A stretch of DNA of 64,000 nt, taken from positions 2,914,001 through 2,978,000 of the forward strand of contig NC_014829.1 of NCBI RefSeq assembly GCF_000177235.2, in the 5' to 3' direction. Shown here piece after piece: positions 7,945 to 16,414 of this stretch (positions are counted from its first letter, which is position 1; each line of letters starts with the position of its first letter). Below the pieces are notes generated by a model that was given only the letters and a program-made list of their open reading frames with translations, was not told the origin of the DNA and did no database searches. The position numbers were made by a program, and so were the translations under genes. The DNA comes from Evansella cellulosilytica DSM 2522 (GTDB lineage Bacteria > Bacillota > Bacilli > Bacillales > Salisediminibacteriaceae).

Positions 7945-8531
7945 TTACCATACTGAATCGATTGGTACCTCTTGTCCAAAACCTTTGTTCATATTCTGAT
8001 TCCCCTGTCCCCCAACTTCTGTTTCGTTGTAGAGGCTAAAATAAAAATCTATATCCATTTGATCTATTTCGTGTAATTTATAACCGAGTTTCATGAGTTC
8101 TCTATAGTGGTTTTTTATTGTGGTGTAATATTCAGCGTAGAGTTGCTTTAACTTTTCTCTTCGCTGTTCTTTAGTGAGTTTGGGTCCTCCACCGCTTCTT
8201 CTGTATTTTGTTTAGCGAGTTTTCTTTGCTCTTCTGGATTGATCCCATAAAGCATTTCAAATAGCTTTTCAAAAATATAAGTTTGATCAGCACCTTTATA
8301 AAGGTCCTCCAATGTAAATTGGTTATGGAATACGATGTTCGGTAAAAGTGAATACACTTCATCCATTTGCTCAGGTTTTAAATTATTCATGTCAAACCCT
8401 TTATCTACTTCCATCTCTAAATACTTTCTGCGTGCCAACATCGACACAAATGGTGTTGTATATGTTTTAGTGACAAACTCCCCCTCTTTACCGTCCTTAC
8501 CTGGTACATAAAACTTCAGATCAATTTTCAC
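7945..8531 (-). CDS. Tail assembly chaperone gpGT, made by -1 frameshift
   Basis: The gpG frame carries a perfect slippery heptamer, C CCA AAC, at 8184-8178. A -1 shift there joins it to an otherwise start-less frame that continues KLTKEQRREKLKQLYAEYY and ends at 7945, just before the tape measure start. The T part (KNHYRELMKLGYKLHEIDQM) has the typical helical GpT sequence. Such gpG/gpGT pairs guide tape measure folding and tube assembly in siphophages, and only the ratio set by frameshifting is functional. The fused product would have about 195 residues. Mapping of the shift site is read directly from sequence; efficiency is unknown. Confidence 0.8.
8148..8531 (-). CDS. Tail assembly chaperone gpG
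   Basis: The start is the GTG at 8531 with GGAGG eight bases upstream; the frame is open further but without signals. The 127-residue product (MKIDLKFYVPGKDGKEGEF at the start) is the unshifted form, ending SLKNSEEKS. It lies between the tail tube gene and the tape measure gene, the invariant place for this chaperone. A terminator hairpin separates it from the tube gene, which suggests lower expression than the tube protein. Confidence 0.82.
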   Translation of the reverse strand: MKIDLKFYVPGKDGKEGEFVTKTYTTPFVSMLARRKYLEMEVDKGFDMNNLKPEQMDEVYSLLPNIVFHNQFTLEDLYKGADQTYIFEKLFEMLYGINPEEQRKLAKQNTEEAVEDPNSLKNSEEKS

Positions 8532-8563
8532 TTTAAATACCTCCAATAAGTTTTTTTCATAAC

Positions 8564-8590
8564 AAAAAAAGGGACGAAATTCGCCCCTTT
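8564..8590 (-). terminator. Terminator after the tail tube gene
   Basis: On the minus strand AAAGGGGCGA pairs with TCGTCCCTTT around a three-base loop, followed by T residues. It directly follows the tail tube stop and is probably partial, since the downstream tail genes need read-through or their own promoter. Confidence 0.75.
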
Positions 8591-9159
8591 TATCCTTGTG
8601 GTGTCGGTTGATATACACTATCAAACCAATCATCAATTACTTCTTGTGCTACATTTTCTTGATCTTCTTCAACTTCAAACTTCCACTTTCCATCTTTCTT
8701 TCTCCCTAAAAACGTTGCATTGTGTGTAGGAGTTTGAAAAGCAGGAGTTGCTTCTTTTGTTTGATAGTTTCGTGATGCTGGTCTAAATCTACCTTTTAAA
8801 AGCCAAACAAAACGGTACTTACCGTTAGCTTTTTGAGCCTTGAACCCTAAAGCAACATATGGAGCCTGATCATTAATTGCACTTTCAATTACTCCATCAC
8901 TATTTACTTTTGCTCCTAGCAAATCTTCCTGTACTTCAGGAGGTAAATCATCAGAATTTAAGGCAACGTTGATACTATCCAAAGCGTCAATTGTTTCTAA
9001 CAATGCATCGTCACCATGGAAATTTGCATTGTTTACTTGTGGTTCGATATTGGCAGATATAGCCGGCGCTATATATTTTGGCTGATCATATTCAAAACTG
9101 TCCCCATCATCTTTTGTGATTTTTGCATAATGTAAGTCTTTTAAACCAACTGTAGGCAT
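8590..9159 (-). CDS. Major tail protein (tail tube subunit)
   Basis: The 189-residue product has the phi13-type major tail protein pattern: MPTVGLKDLHYAKITKDDG at the start, EPQVNNANFHGDDALLETID near residue 35, and a YVALGFKAQKANGKYRFVWL stretch near residue 105. It polymerises into the tail tube. A GAGGGATG ribosome binding site precedes the ATG. It stands between the tail terminator-like gene (9163-9486) and the chaperone gene, and is followed by a strong hairpin, typical for a highly expressed structural gene. Confidence 0.85.
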   Translation of the reverse strand: MPTVGLKDLHYAKITKDDGDSFEYDQPKYIAPAISANIEPQVNNANFHGDDALLETIDALDSINVALNSDDLPPEVQEDLLGAKVNSDGVIESAINDQAPYVALGFKAQKANGKYRFVWLLKGRFRPASRNYQTKEATPAFQTPTHNATFLGRKKDGKWKFEVEEDQENVAQEVIDDWFDSVYQPTPQG

Positions 9160-9162
9160 TCT

Positions 9163-9486
9163 TCATCCCTCATTTTCCGTAGAATAAGAAAAACGAATCA
9201 CTTTTTGATAGAGATTCGTTTGTTCACTGTACTCCTCAGCTTCAAATGTTCTGGTTAGTCCCGCGTTAATCAATAACCCTTTTACTTGATTAACCAAATC
9301 ATCGGCTTTATAAGGAGCGTAAATATTTATTTGATAAGAGAAAGCTGTTTGTTTTTCTTTATCGTCAGCAAAAGCAGCACCTTGCTGGTTGTATTCCAAA
9401 TAGGTTACATAAGTTTTTTCATTTCCTGTGTAATAAATAGGAACTACTGGAGCATTTATAGGGGATAAGATATCTTCAATGTTCAT
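9163..9486 (-). CDS. Tail completion/terminator-like protein
   Basis: This 107-residue protein (MNIEDILSPINAPVVPIYYT) sits between the gp10-like protein and the tail tube gene, where SPP1 gp17-like and DUF3168-like tail terminators are found. The sequence has the mixed alpha/beta look of that group (YVTYLEYNQQGAAFADDKEK, SYQINIYAPYK). It would cap the tail tube and join it to the head. The start overlaps the upstream stop by four bases. The assignment rests mainly on position and size. Confidence 0.65.
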   Translation of the reverse strand: MNIEDILSPINAPVVPIYYTGNEKTYVTYLEYNQQGAAFADDKEKQTAFSYQINIYAPYKADDLVNQVKGLLINAGLTRTFEAEEYSEQTNLYQKVIRFSYSTENEG

Positions 9487-9902
9487 AATCCTAATCCCCT
9501 TCTAGCTTCAACTGCCATTGCATTTATCATGCCTGACTTATTACGTTCAAACACTGGTGTTAATATTGGACGAGGTGCCATGTACCTTCCAGGAGCTCTT
9601 CTTTTTCGCCTTTTGGCTGTACCAACATGATAAAAGCCCATTTCCCAAAAATACAGATAAAAGGCATCACTTGTAGTTCCCACAATGTACTCACCAGTTT
9701 TTATTCTTTCTTTAGTGATCTCTCGTTGAGCTGTTCCAGTTCGTCTATTTAGTCCAAAAGAATAAACAGATTGCTCAAATTTCCTTTCGATGAACTCAGC
9801 ACCTTTTTCTACTGCGTCATCAGATATCTTTTCTCCCTTAACACCAAGCTCGTTTAATGCATTTTGTAAGCTTTCAAGACCTTCTAAAGATATATTGGTC
9901 AT
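9483..9902 (-). CDS. HK97 gp10-like head-tail joining protein
   Basis: The 139-residue protein begins MTNISLEGLESLQNALNELG, the amphipathic opening of the HK97-gp10-like family, and includes FGLNRRTGTAQREI, a pattern near GxxRTG common in that family, and a FWEMGFYHVGTAKRRKRRAPG stretch matching the family W/F-E-x-G block. The family is found between head closure and tail terminator genes and works at the head-tail interface or in tail completion. Four-base overlap with the next gene marks coupling. Confidence 0.78.
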   Translation of the reverse strand: MTNISLEGLESLQNALNELGVKGEKISDDAVEKGAEFIERKFEQSVYSFGLNRRTGTAQREITKERIKTGEYIVGTTSDAFYLYFWEMGFYHVGTAKRRKRRAPGRYMAPRPILTPVFERNKSGMINAMAVEARRGLGL

Positions 9903-10232
9903 TTATTTCACCGCCTGTAAAACGACTAGCAGATCAATATTCATTCCATCAACATTAGAAATTGGTTCAACTAACTCATATGGCTTACCTTTATACATAA
10001 CCCTCATAGACTCATTATCTTCCAAATCTTTTCGGTACCTAATCTTAAAAACTTTCATGCTTTGTAAGAAATTGCGATCAGATCCTGAGAAAAATCGTCC
10101 CGGTTTCGTCTCCAGTTCAGCCCAAACTGTTGTATACTCTGGCCAATTTCCCAAGTCGTTATGAGAAGAAAAATCACCTTTTTCAGGAGGAGATAAAAAA
10201 GTGATTCGGTGTCTAGCTCGCCCCGGGTTCAT
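9903..10232 (-). CDS. Head closure (head-tail adaptor) protein
   Basis: The ATG at 10232 is preferred over the GTG nine bases upstream because AAGGTG lies correctly before it. The 109-residue product starts MNPGRARHRITFLSPPEKGD, the typical start of SPP1 gp16-like stoppers, followed by EYTTVWAELETKPG and the KIRYRKDLEDNESMRVMYKG block. These proteins close the connector after DNA packaging and accept the tail. The order connector, stopper, gp10-like, terminator, tube is canonical here, with a small charged protein inserted before this gene. Confidence 0.8.
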   Translation of the reverse strand: MNPGRARHRITFLSPPEKGDFSSHNDLGNWPEYTTVWAELETKPGRFFSGSDRNFLQSMKVFKIRYRKDLEDNESMRVMYKGKPYELVEPISNVDGMNIDLLVVLQAVK

Positions 10233-10557
10233 TACCTTCACCTTTAACCAAAGACTCGATATGTTTTAAGACAGTTGAACGATTTTTTCCTTCTGATTCT
10301 TTAGTAAACAGAGCTTGCAGTTCCTCTTTACTTAAATCTGAATTAATTGCTGCAACTACATCAGAAGCATTCTGATCTAATACGGATTTATTATCTTGTT
10401 GTTCAGGTTCATATTCCTCTTCACTTATTAGATCTCTATTTTGCAGATCTTCAATTCTTTCTGGATCTTCCGATTCAAAAACAGAATCCTTTTTGTGGTA
10501 CTTTTTTGGATCATATTTATCTTTAAAAAGTTTCTTTACTTTACGTCTATATTTCAT
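10213..10557 (-). CDS. Hypothetical charged phage protein
   Basis: The start is put at the ATG at 10557, nine bases after AGGAGG; a frame extension of ten codons upstream has no signal. The 114-residue product begins MKYRRKVKKLFKDKYDPKK (very basic) and continues with an acidic, probably disordered middle and a helical end (DLSKEELQALFTKESEG). The end overlaps the head closure gene by 20 bases. The last part resembles a short Rho-N/SAP-like helical motif, as found in small proteins of Bacillus phage head modules. The role is unknown. Confidence 0.65.
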   Translation of the reverse strand: MKYRRKVKKLFKDKYDPKKYHKKDSVFESEDPERIEDLQNRDLISEEEYEPEQQDNKSVLDQNASDVVAAINSDLSKEELQALFTKESEGKNRSTVLKHIESLVKGEGNEPGAS

Positions 10558-10571
10558 TTCAACACTCCTCC

Positions 10572-11090
10572 TCATTTCGCTCCCCATCGTTTGTAAGGGG
10601 CAATTAATGCTTTTAATGTAAAATCTATATCCGTAACGTTTCTACCTACTTGGACAACAGATCGGTTATCATACCAATGACCGACTAACATTAAAATAGA
10701 TTGCCAAATAGGTTTTGGTATCTCTTCATAGCCGCATATATAACTAATTTCAACCGTTGCATTAGATTGATTCACAAACCAACATTCACCCTCATAATTA
10801 GCCATGTGATCATACTGGTTAGTTATATCTCCATTCACTTTTACAGACTCAATTTCAATAAATGGTTCGAGTGGCAACTTAATCTTGTTATTACCAGTTG
10901 TCAAAGTCACATTCTTTTTAATTAGGGTCATTCTCCCAATTGTTTCTATGTGATCCCTTGCAGCTGTGATTAAGCTATGAATATATGCATCGTCTTCACT
11001 TATATCAACTCGACAGTAATTTTTTGCCTCGGGTAATGTAACCGGCTCCTCACCGATAACCTCAATATTTTTTATAAACAAGTAAACCAC
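10572..11090 (-). CDS. Head-tail connector protein (gp6-like)
   Basis: The 172-residue product contains the gp6-like connector pattern: EPVTLPEAKNYCRVDISEDD at residues about 14-33, AYIHSLITAARDHIETIGRM, then GYEEIPKPIWQSILMLVGHW and NRSVVQVGRNVTDID near the C-terminus. This family (SPP1 gp15/HK97 gp6) forms the ring under the portal. It follows the capsid gene, as in HK97-type phages. The start is the ATG/GTG region at 11090; no competing start has a better site. Confidence 0.85.
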   Translation of the reverse strand: MVYLFIKNIEVIGEEPVTLPEAKNYCRVDISEDDAYIHSLITAARDHIETIGRMTLIKKNVTLTTGNNKIKLPLEPFIEIESVKVNGDITNQYDHMANYEGECWFVNQSNATVEISYICGYEEIPKPIWQSILMLVGHWYDNRSVVQVGRNVTDIDFTLKALIAPYKRWGAK

Positions 11091-11105
11091 CTAACTTTCA
11101 TAAAG

Positions 11106-11131
11106 CAAGGTGACCATACAAATGGCCACCT
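11106..11131 (-). terminator. Hairpin after the capsid gene
   Basis: On the minus strand AAGGTGGCCAT pairs with ATGGTCACCTT with one wobble and a four-base loop. The following T-run is weak, so it may be a partial terminator or a 3' stabiliser that lifts capsid expression over the connector genes. Confidence 0.6.
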
Positions 11132-11140
11132 TTACTATTA

Positions 11141-12505
11141 TTAGCCTTGTGGCACATCAAGGACAACGTAAGGAGAGACTTTAGTACTTTTATCTTCCAA
11201 TGTTAACGGCTCAACAACCCAAGGTTTCCCATCTACATTCCAGAACGCTTTGATAACTGTTTTGTTTTGGCGGAATAACACATGCTCAGATGCTGCAACA
11301 TAAGGTCCAGAACCGTCTTTGATGAGATAGTAACCAAAGTCTATTAATTGTATATCACCTTTTGTACCAAGAGGTTTTGTTTTGCCAGTGAATCGAACAG
11401 GGATACCTGAAAGTGTTGCGGGGATCCCACGTGATGCATCACCTTGAATATAAATGTAATTTCCCGCTTCATCTTTCAATGTAACAATTTGTGGCAAGGC
11501 ACTTTGGTTTATTACCCATAGAGCATTGCTTACCGAATCTGGATGCAATTTGGCAATCATAGAAACTACATCTAAGTAGCTGATTTTATTTGATTCACCT
11601 CTGTTAATAGACAATGCTCCATTTCCATTTGTTACGCCAAGTGGCTTCGCTGTACCATTTCCAGTTAAGAATGCAACATCTTCAGCCGAATCCATTGCCC
11701 CTCTTAATAACCCTCCAAGGAATGTATTTGAAGCTTTCCAGTTACGTAGTAATTTGTCAGTTACGACAGTAGTTGCAGCAACTTCCTTCGGTTCAAGTGA
11801 CACTTCTTTTAAATTCGCATCAGTCTCCGGTTTATCATCACCCTCACCAATCCATTGAACTTCAACACCACCAAAAACCCCATTCGAACCTTGATCTAAT
11901 GCTGGCATTGTGATTTTAGAATCTGGTGGATCTCCTGCTGGAATAACACTTGCACGAGGTCGAACAATCATACTTTCAGGGTTCATTCGAAGTACTTCAG
12001 AACGGAACTGTTCTGGAATTGCAAATCCTCCTTTTTCTCCAACTCCCATTGACATCCCTTTGTCTTCATTTCTGAGTAGTAGTTGTCTAAAGGCTTCAGG
12101 TACCTCATATCCTCCACCTTCACCTTCATTAATTGGCACCTCACTCAATCTGCCTTTTGGATCACCAAAACGTACTGCGGATATGAATTCACCGAAATTT
12201 TGGAAGCCTTTATCATCTTTAGGGCTTGGTTGAGTTTCGTGATTTGATGGCATAGATGGACGGAAAGGTTTTACTTGGTTGTTAATCTCTCTTTCACGAG
12301 CAGCTAAATTCTTTTCTCTTTCCTCTTGTTTATGCTTATCCTCAATATCTTTTTCAAGTCCGTCAATTTCAGCTTGAAGATCATCGAAATCCTTTGCTTC
12401 TACTTCAGTTAAATCACGGTTTTCTGCTTTCGCTGCATCAATCAGAGTACGTTGATTTTGAATTTTTTCAGCGCGTTCATTTAACAATTCTTGTAGTGTT
12501 TTCAT
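11141..12505 (-). CDS. Major capsid protein (HK97 fold)
   Basis: The 454-residue protein has an N-terminal coiled-coil delta domain (residues 1 to about 85, MKTLQELLNERAEKIQNQRT) that acts as internal scaffold and is removed by the protease, then a linker rich in P, S and G, and an HK97-fold body from about residue 130. The body shows SMIVRPRASVIPAGDPPDSK, the EVAATTVVTDKLLRNW spine segment and FLTGNGTAKPLGVTN near residue 285, all hallmark blocks of this family. It is encoded directly after the prohead protease with a four-base overlap. An apparent internal repeat (PEAFRQLLLRNEDKGMSMG and PEQFRSEVLRMNPESMIV) is typical of this subfamily. Confidence 0.93.
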   Translation of the reverse strand: MKTLQELLNERAEKIQNQRTLIDAAKAENRDLTEVEAKDFDDLQAEIDGLEKDIEDKHKQEEREKNLAAREREINNQVKPFRPSMPSNHETQPSPKDDKGFQNFGEFISAVRFGDPKGRLSEVPINEGEGGGYEVPEAFRQLLLRNEDKGMSMGVGEKGGFAIPEQFRSEVLRMNPESMIVRPRASVIPAGDPPDSKITMPALDQGSNGVFGGVEVQWIGEGDDKPETDANLKEVSLEPKEVAATTVVTDKLLRNWKASNTFLGGLLRGAMDSAEDVAFLTGNGTAKPLGVTNGNGALSINRGESNKISYLDVVSMIAKLHPDSVSNALWVINQSALPQIVTLKDEAGNYIYIQGDASRGIPATLSGIPVRFTGKTKPLGTKGDIQLIDFGYYLIKDGSGPYVAASEHVLFRQNKTVIKAFWNVDGKPWVVEPLTLEDKSTKVSPYVVLDVPQG

Positions 12506-13254
12506 TGAGTTATTCCCCTTCTTTCATTCATTTTGATTTGTTTTTCAAACATAGAAATAGGAGCAACCTTTTTTGGTTCCTCCTTTGGTGGTTCATTTAT
12601 ATGGTTTTGCTGACTATTGTCAGTTGTATCTGTTATTGAATTAGGATTATCAATTAAATTTCTCACTTTATTGATTACATTTCTTGGTAGTAATGATGAT
12701 TGATCAAAACTTGCAACTACTAACTGATCATCTTCATCAAACATAATCTCATCAGCAAATCCTAATTCTTTTGCTTCTTTTGCACCCATGTATGTTTCCT
12801 TGGCCATAAGGCTAAGTAGCTCTTCCATGTTCTTTCCTGTTTTGAGGATATAAGCATTAGCGATTGATCTGTCTACTCCTTTTAACATTTCAGCAGCATG
12901 CTCTAATTCTCTATGGTCACCACTAGCTCCTGACATCGAATTATGAATCATAATCTGTCCAGTTGGTGCGATTCTTATTAATTTCCCACCCATGGCTGCG
13001 ACACTTGCTGCACTAGCAGCAATCCCCATGATGTTTACAACTACATTTTGTTTACAACTCTTTAATAGCGTATATATTTCAGATCCAGCCCAAACTGAAC
13101 CTCCACCGCTATTGATTTCAACTTCTAAATCCTCGCCATTTGCCTCTTCAATAAGCTTACTAACTGTTTTTGGGCTTGTAGCTCCTATGCCAAACCATTC
13201 ATAAATCCAAATATCATCATCTGATACAATGGGCCCTTTTATAGGAATCTTCAT
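12502..13254 (-). CDS. ClpP-like prohead maturation protease
   Basis: The 250-residue protein is a Clp-type serine protease: LEVEINSGGGSVWAGSEIY binds substrate, the nucleophile lies in IMGIAASAASVAAMGG near residue 85, and the catalytic His in GQIMIHNSMSG near residue 108. It cleaves the capsid delta domain during prohead maturation. The C-terminal tail (from about residue 200) is polar and low in complexity, as usual. Gene order portal, protease, capsid is standard, and the four-base overlap with capsid shows coupling. Confidence 0.92.
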   Translation of the reverse strand: MKIPIKGPIVSDDDIWIYEWFGIGATSPKTVSKLIEEANGEDLEVEINSGGGSVWAGSEIYTLLKSCKQNVVVNIMGIAASAASVAAMGGKLIRIAPTGQIMIHNSMSGASGDHRELEHAAEMLKGVDRSIANAYILKTGKNMEELLSLMAKETYMGAKEAKELGFADEIMFDEDDQLVVASFDQSSLLPRNVINKVRNLIDNPNSITDTTDNSQQNHINEPPKEEPKKVAPISMFEKQIKMNERRGITQ

Positions 13255-13257
13255 ATT

Positions 13258-14508
13258 TTATTCCTCACCTCCTTCAGTTGATCTAGTCTGACTTGGTTTG
13301 CCATTAGCTATATCTGTTGGTGTCATGTTTCCGTTGACTAGGTATGCTTCACCAGCTCTACCTTCTATCGGATTCCTTTCTTCCTCTGCGCGCCACTCGT
13401 TAGCATTAAGCGCACCGTTTTGACGTTGTATTGCAAGTCCTTCTTGCCTTGTTTTATAATCGCCTCTCAATAGGCCTTCAACGTTATGTTTAGCATAATA
13501 ACCTTCTGCTCTTTCTTTTGGAGTGAATAACTTCCAGTTAATAGCTTGCTCCCAGCGTTGAATATATGGAAGAAGCGTATGTTTTACGTACGCTAAATCT
13601 TGATGTTCTATATTCGAAAAAGTTGCATTTTTAAGGTTAGCAACCATATGTGGAGGCACACGAAATATCCCACAAATCTCATCTCTCGTGAGTTCCTGGG
13701 TTTCAATAAATTGTGCATCAACAAAATGCATTGGTATTCGATTAATTTTCATTCCTTCCTCGAGGATCATCGGCTTCCAAGAGTTTGCTAGCCCTGCACC
13801 TTTTGATTGAATCCATTCTAACAATCTTTCATAGGCTTTATCTCCAAGCGCTTGAGGGTGTTCTAACACCGCTCCTATATTCATCCCTTGAGAATAAAAA
13901 CGATTTACAAAATCCTGTGAAGATAACCCTGTCCCTATTGCGCTAGCTGCCATTCGAATAGGAGAGTAACCTTTTAGGCCATCAAACCCCCAACCCGGTA
14001 CATGAAATATCTTTTCAGCAGGGAATGTTTCAATTTTCCCACGATCATTCACATCATACACAATGCGGTTAGTGATTTCGTGTCGCCTTACTGTTACTGT
14101 GTTCCAATCTAGCGGATAAATGTCTACTACTCTTCCATATCCATCTAAAGTAATAAGAGAGTAATTGTTGCCACTTAGAACGTGATGGCCCATTTGTGAT
14201 TCACGCCATGTCATTGATGTCATTTCGTTGTTAGGTAAATCATGTAATAGTCCATACACGGGATGATCACGAGCTTTCTCAGCTCCGCCATCTGCCCTTC
14301 TTTTATAGACATGAAGGGGTAAAGATGCTAATCCTTCTGCAAGTACTCTAGCACAAGCATATACAGTTAAATGTTTAAGCGACTTATCTTCGGACACATT
14401 GGTATTTGTTTTTGATTGAGAGTGTTCTATCCTTTGTCTGACTTCTTTATCAAAGTCATCCATCGAATAAGATTTGGAATTAGTAATGATACTCCCTAAT
14501 AAACCCAC
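13258..14508 (-). CDS. Portal protein (HK97 type)
   Basis: The 416-residue protein forms the dodecameric portal for DNA entry and tail attachment. Recognisable parts are HLTVYACARVLAEGLASLPL near residue 47, SGNNYSLITLDGYGRVVDIY near residue 110, the HVPGWGFDGLKGYSPI block near residue 168 and FRVPPHMVANLKNATFSNIE near residue 282. The start is a GTG overlapping the end of the small membrane gene upstream. Length and order fit phage HK97 gp3-like portals. Confidence 0.92.
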   Translation of the reverse strand: MGLLGSIITNSKSYSMDDFDKEVRQRIEHSQSKTNTNVSEDKSLKHLTVYACARVLAEGLASLPLHVYKRRADGGAEKARDHPVYGLLHDLPNNEMTSMTWRESQMGHHVLSGNNYSLITLDGYGRVVDIYPLDWNTVTVRRHEITNRIVYDVNDRGKIETFPAEKIFHVPGWGFDGLKGYSPIRMAASAIGTGLSSQDFVNRFYSQGMNIGAVLEHPQALGDKAYERLLEWIQSKGAGLANSWKPMILEEGMKINRIPMHFVDAQFIETQELTRDEICGIFRVPPHMVANLKNATFSNIEHQDLAYVKHTLLPYIQRWEQAINWKLFTPKERAEGYYAKHNVEGLLRGDYKTRQEGLAIQRQNGALNANEWRAEEERNPIEGRAGEAYLVNGNMTPTDIANGKPSQTRSTEGGEE

Positions 14509-14678
14509 TAATCACCACCACCTTTCTTTCTCTCAACAGGTGGTAGCCCTGCCTTTAGTAACAAAATACCACCAATAATGAACATTATCGGTGGGTATAT
14601 TAACCATAATCCATAGCATAATAACAAAAATCCTATTATTAATAGCGCATCTTGTATAATGTCTTTATATTTGATCAC
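14508..14678 (-). CDS. Small membrane protein between TerL and portal (56 aa)
   Basis: A GTG start overlaps the TerL stop (GTGA) and the stop overlaps the portal start, so the gene is wedged exactly between them. The product has 56 residues: a short polar start, two close hydrophobic segments (ALLIIGFLLLCYGLWLIY and PPIMFIIGGILLL) and a basic tail ending ERKKGGGD. Such tiny membrane proteins are common at this place in Bacillus siphophages; their role is not known. GAGG lies five bases before the start. Confidence 0.7.
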   Translation of the reverse strand: MIKYKDIIQDALLIIGFLLLCYGLWLIYPPIMFIIGGILLLKAGLPPVERKKGGGD

Positions 14679-16414
14679 AAAGTCCTCACCCCTCTTTTTT
14701 CGTAAACACTGCCAGCTTCTTTTTCAGGATTCCATGCCCTTGCATGTGCGTTTATTGTAGCTGCTGCCGGGTCAATACGCTCTTTTGATTTTTTCTTATC
14801 GAGCTTAATATTTTCATTTTGATCTTGCATTTCTACTGCATTAGAAAAAGCCCAGGTTAAAACTGGGTTATTGTTATGGATTATTAATCCGTCATATACA
14901 AGCTCTCTGAAATTCTTTGTGGGTTCAGATAGATGATTAATCCTTTGAGGTATCTCAACCATATCGAAACCACTTTCTTCCAACTCTTGTGAAATTAGAC
15001 CAGCTGACCATTCATCATAAGCTACTTCAACAATCTCCCAATTATTTTTCTTAGCTTCTTGGATAATATATTTTTGAACTTTTTTATAATCAACACGGGC
15101 CCCTCTGGTTTCCGTGATCCACCCTTCTCTAACCCATTCATCATATGGGACACTATCAGTTTGCATTTTTTCTTTTAATGTTTCCTCTGGAATAAAGGAA
15201 TGAGATAAGATTGCATATCTACCGTCATCTAAAGGAAATTCGAAAGAAACACTAGTTAAATCGATTTTTTTAGAAAGATCTAAACCTACAAAGCACTTAC
15301 GACCTCTAACATCAGGAAATGGATTATCTTCAGATTCCCCACATTTAGCCCATTTACCCATTTTCATATAGCCGTCATCTTTTTGATCAAGCCATATATT
15401 AAAGTTCTTGGTCATAACCCCTCTACGTTTAGACGGCTGGTCTTGTGCGATCTTTAATTCTTGCTTTAAGTAGTCTCTTCCAGCTTTTGTTTTAGCTAAT
15501 AAAGGATTACATTTTATCCAATTACGATCATCATTAATGTCGTCTCCTTCATCCATTTCTGCAATGTATATAAAATATTCTTCATTTGTTTTCTTACCCT
15601 CTAATATTTCTTTACAGTACTTGTACTCATCGTAACAAGGACTATTTATATCAAATCCAGCAGTAGTAATAATAAATATGAGAGGCTGACTTCTCATTCC
15701 CATACCGGAAACAATAATATCGTACATCTCTGTAGTCTTATGAGCGTGATACTCATCAATAATACCGCAATGAGGGTTAAAACCATCCATGCTCTTAGTC
15801 TCACGAGACAGTGGCATCATACGTCCACCATTGTTTTTATGGGTCATTATACTTCTACTACGTTGGAATCTAATTCGTTTTTTTAATGCTTTATCAAGCT
15901 CAGCCATTTTCTCAGCTACACCATAGGTTATCTTCGCCTGGTCTTTCTGGGTAGCTGCAGTATAAACTTGAGGTCCACCTTCTCCATCCGCTGCAAACAT
16001 CTTTAATCCGACTACGCCTAATGTTGTGGATTTAGAATTTTTACGGCCAACTTGTTCATATGCTTTTCTGAATCGCCTTAGACCAGTATCTTTATGAACC
16101 CAACCAAAAACACTCCCCACTATAAACTGTAGGAAGTCATCTAATATTACTGGATCTCCCTTTTTTACGGTTAATCCATCCTCTATATGTTTACATCGTT
16201 TCTCCGAGAACTCAAATACCTTCGTTGCTTTTTCTTCATCAAAAACATAAGGGAAGTCTTTAGTCCCCTGTCTCTCCAAGTCATTCAAGTGGCGTTTACA
16301 GGAAAGTCTTACATATTTGCCTGCAACAATCCTGCCCTTCACTACATCATCCGCATATTGCGTTGTAGGATGTAGCTTAGTCAAGGTCGCTGTCGTCATC
16401 CTCATCTTCCCCAT
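14675..16414 (-). CDS. terL: Terminase large subunit
   Basis: The 579-residue motor protein packages DNA. The ATPase part shows a Walker A-like VGRKNSKSTTLGV near residue 127 and Walker B with catalytic Glu in HCGIIDEYHAHKT near residue 216; the nuclease part starts with FVGLDLSKKIDLTSV near residue 370 and has VEVAYDEWSAGLI near residue 460. This is the Terminase_1 (HK97/phi105-like) family. The given start overlaps TerS by 38 bases; an internal ATG at 16399 is better spaced from a GGGGA site and may be the true start. Confidence 0.92.
   Translation of the reverse strand: MGKMRMTTATLTKLHPTTQYADDVVKGRIVAGKYVRLSCKRHLNDLERQGTKDFPYVFDEEKATKVFEFSEKRCKHIEDGLTVKKGDPVILDDFLQFIVGSVFGWVHKDTGLRRFRKAYEQVGRKNSKSTTLGVVGLKMFAADGEGGPQVYTAATQKDQAKITYGVAEKMAELDKALKKRIRFQRSRSIMTHKNNGGRMMPLSRETKSMDGFNPHCGIIDEYHAHKTTEMYDIIVSGMGMRSQPLIFIITTAGFDINSPCYDEYKYCKEILEGKKTNEEYFIYIAEMDEGDDINDDRNWIKCNPLLAKTKAGRDYLKQELKIAQDQPSKRRGVMTKNFNIWLDQKDDGYMKMGKWAKCGESEDNPFPDVRGRKCFVGLDLSKKIDLTSVSFEFPLDDGRYAILSHSFIPEETLKEKMQTDSVPYDEWVREGWITETRGARVDYKKVQKYIIQEAKKNNWEIVEVAYDEWSAGLISQELEESGFDMVEIPQRINHLSEPTKNFRELVYDGLIIHNNNPVLTWAFSNAVEMQDQNENIKLDKKKSKERIDPAAATINAHARAWNPEKEAGSVYEKRGVRTL

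Noticed and set aside
8171-8362. 63-residue frame inside the gpG gene
   Set aside because: It lies in the third frame of the chaperone gene, has basic low-complexity content and no initiation signal.
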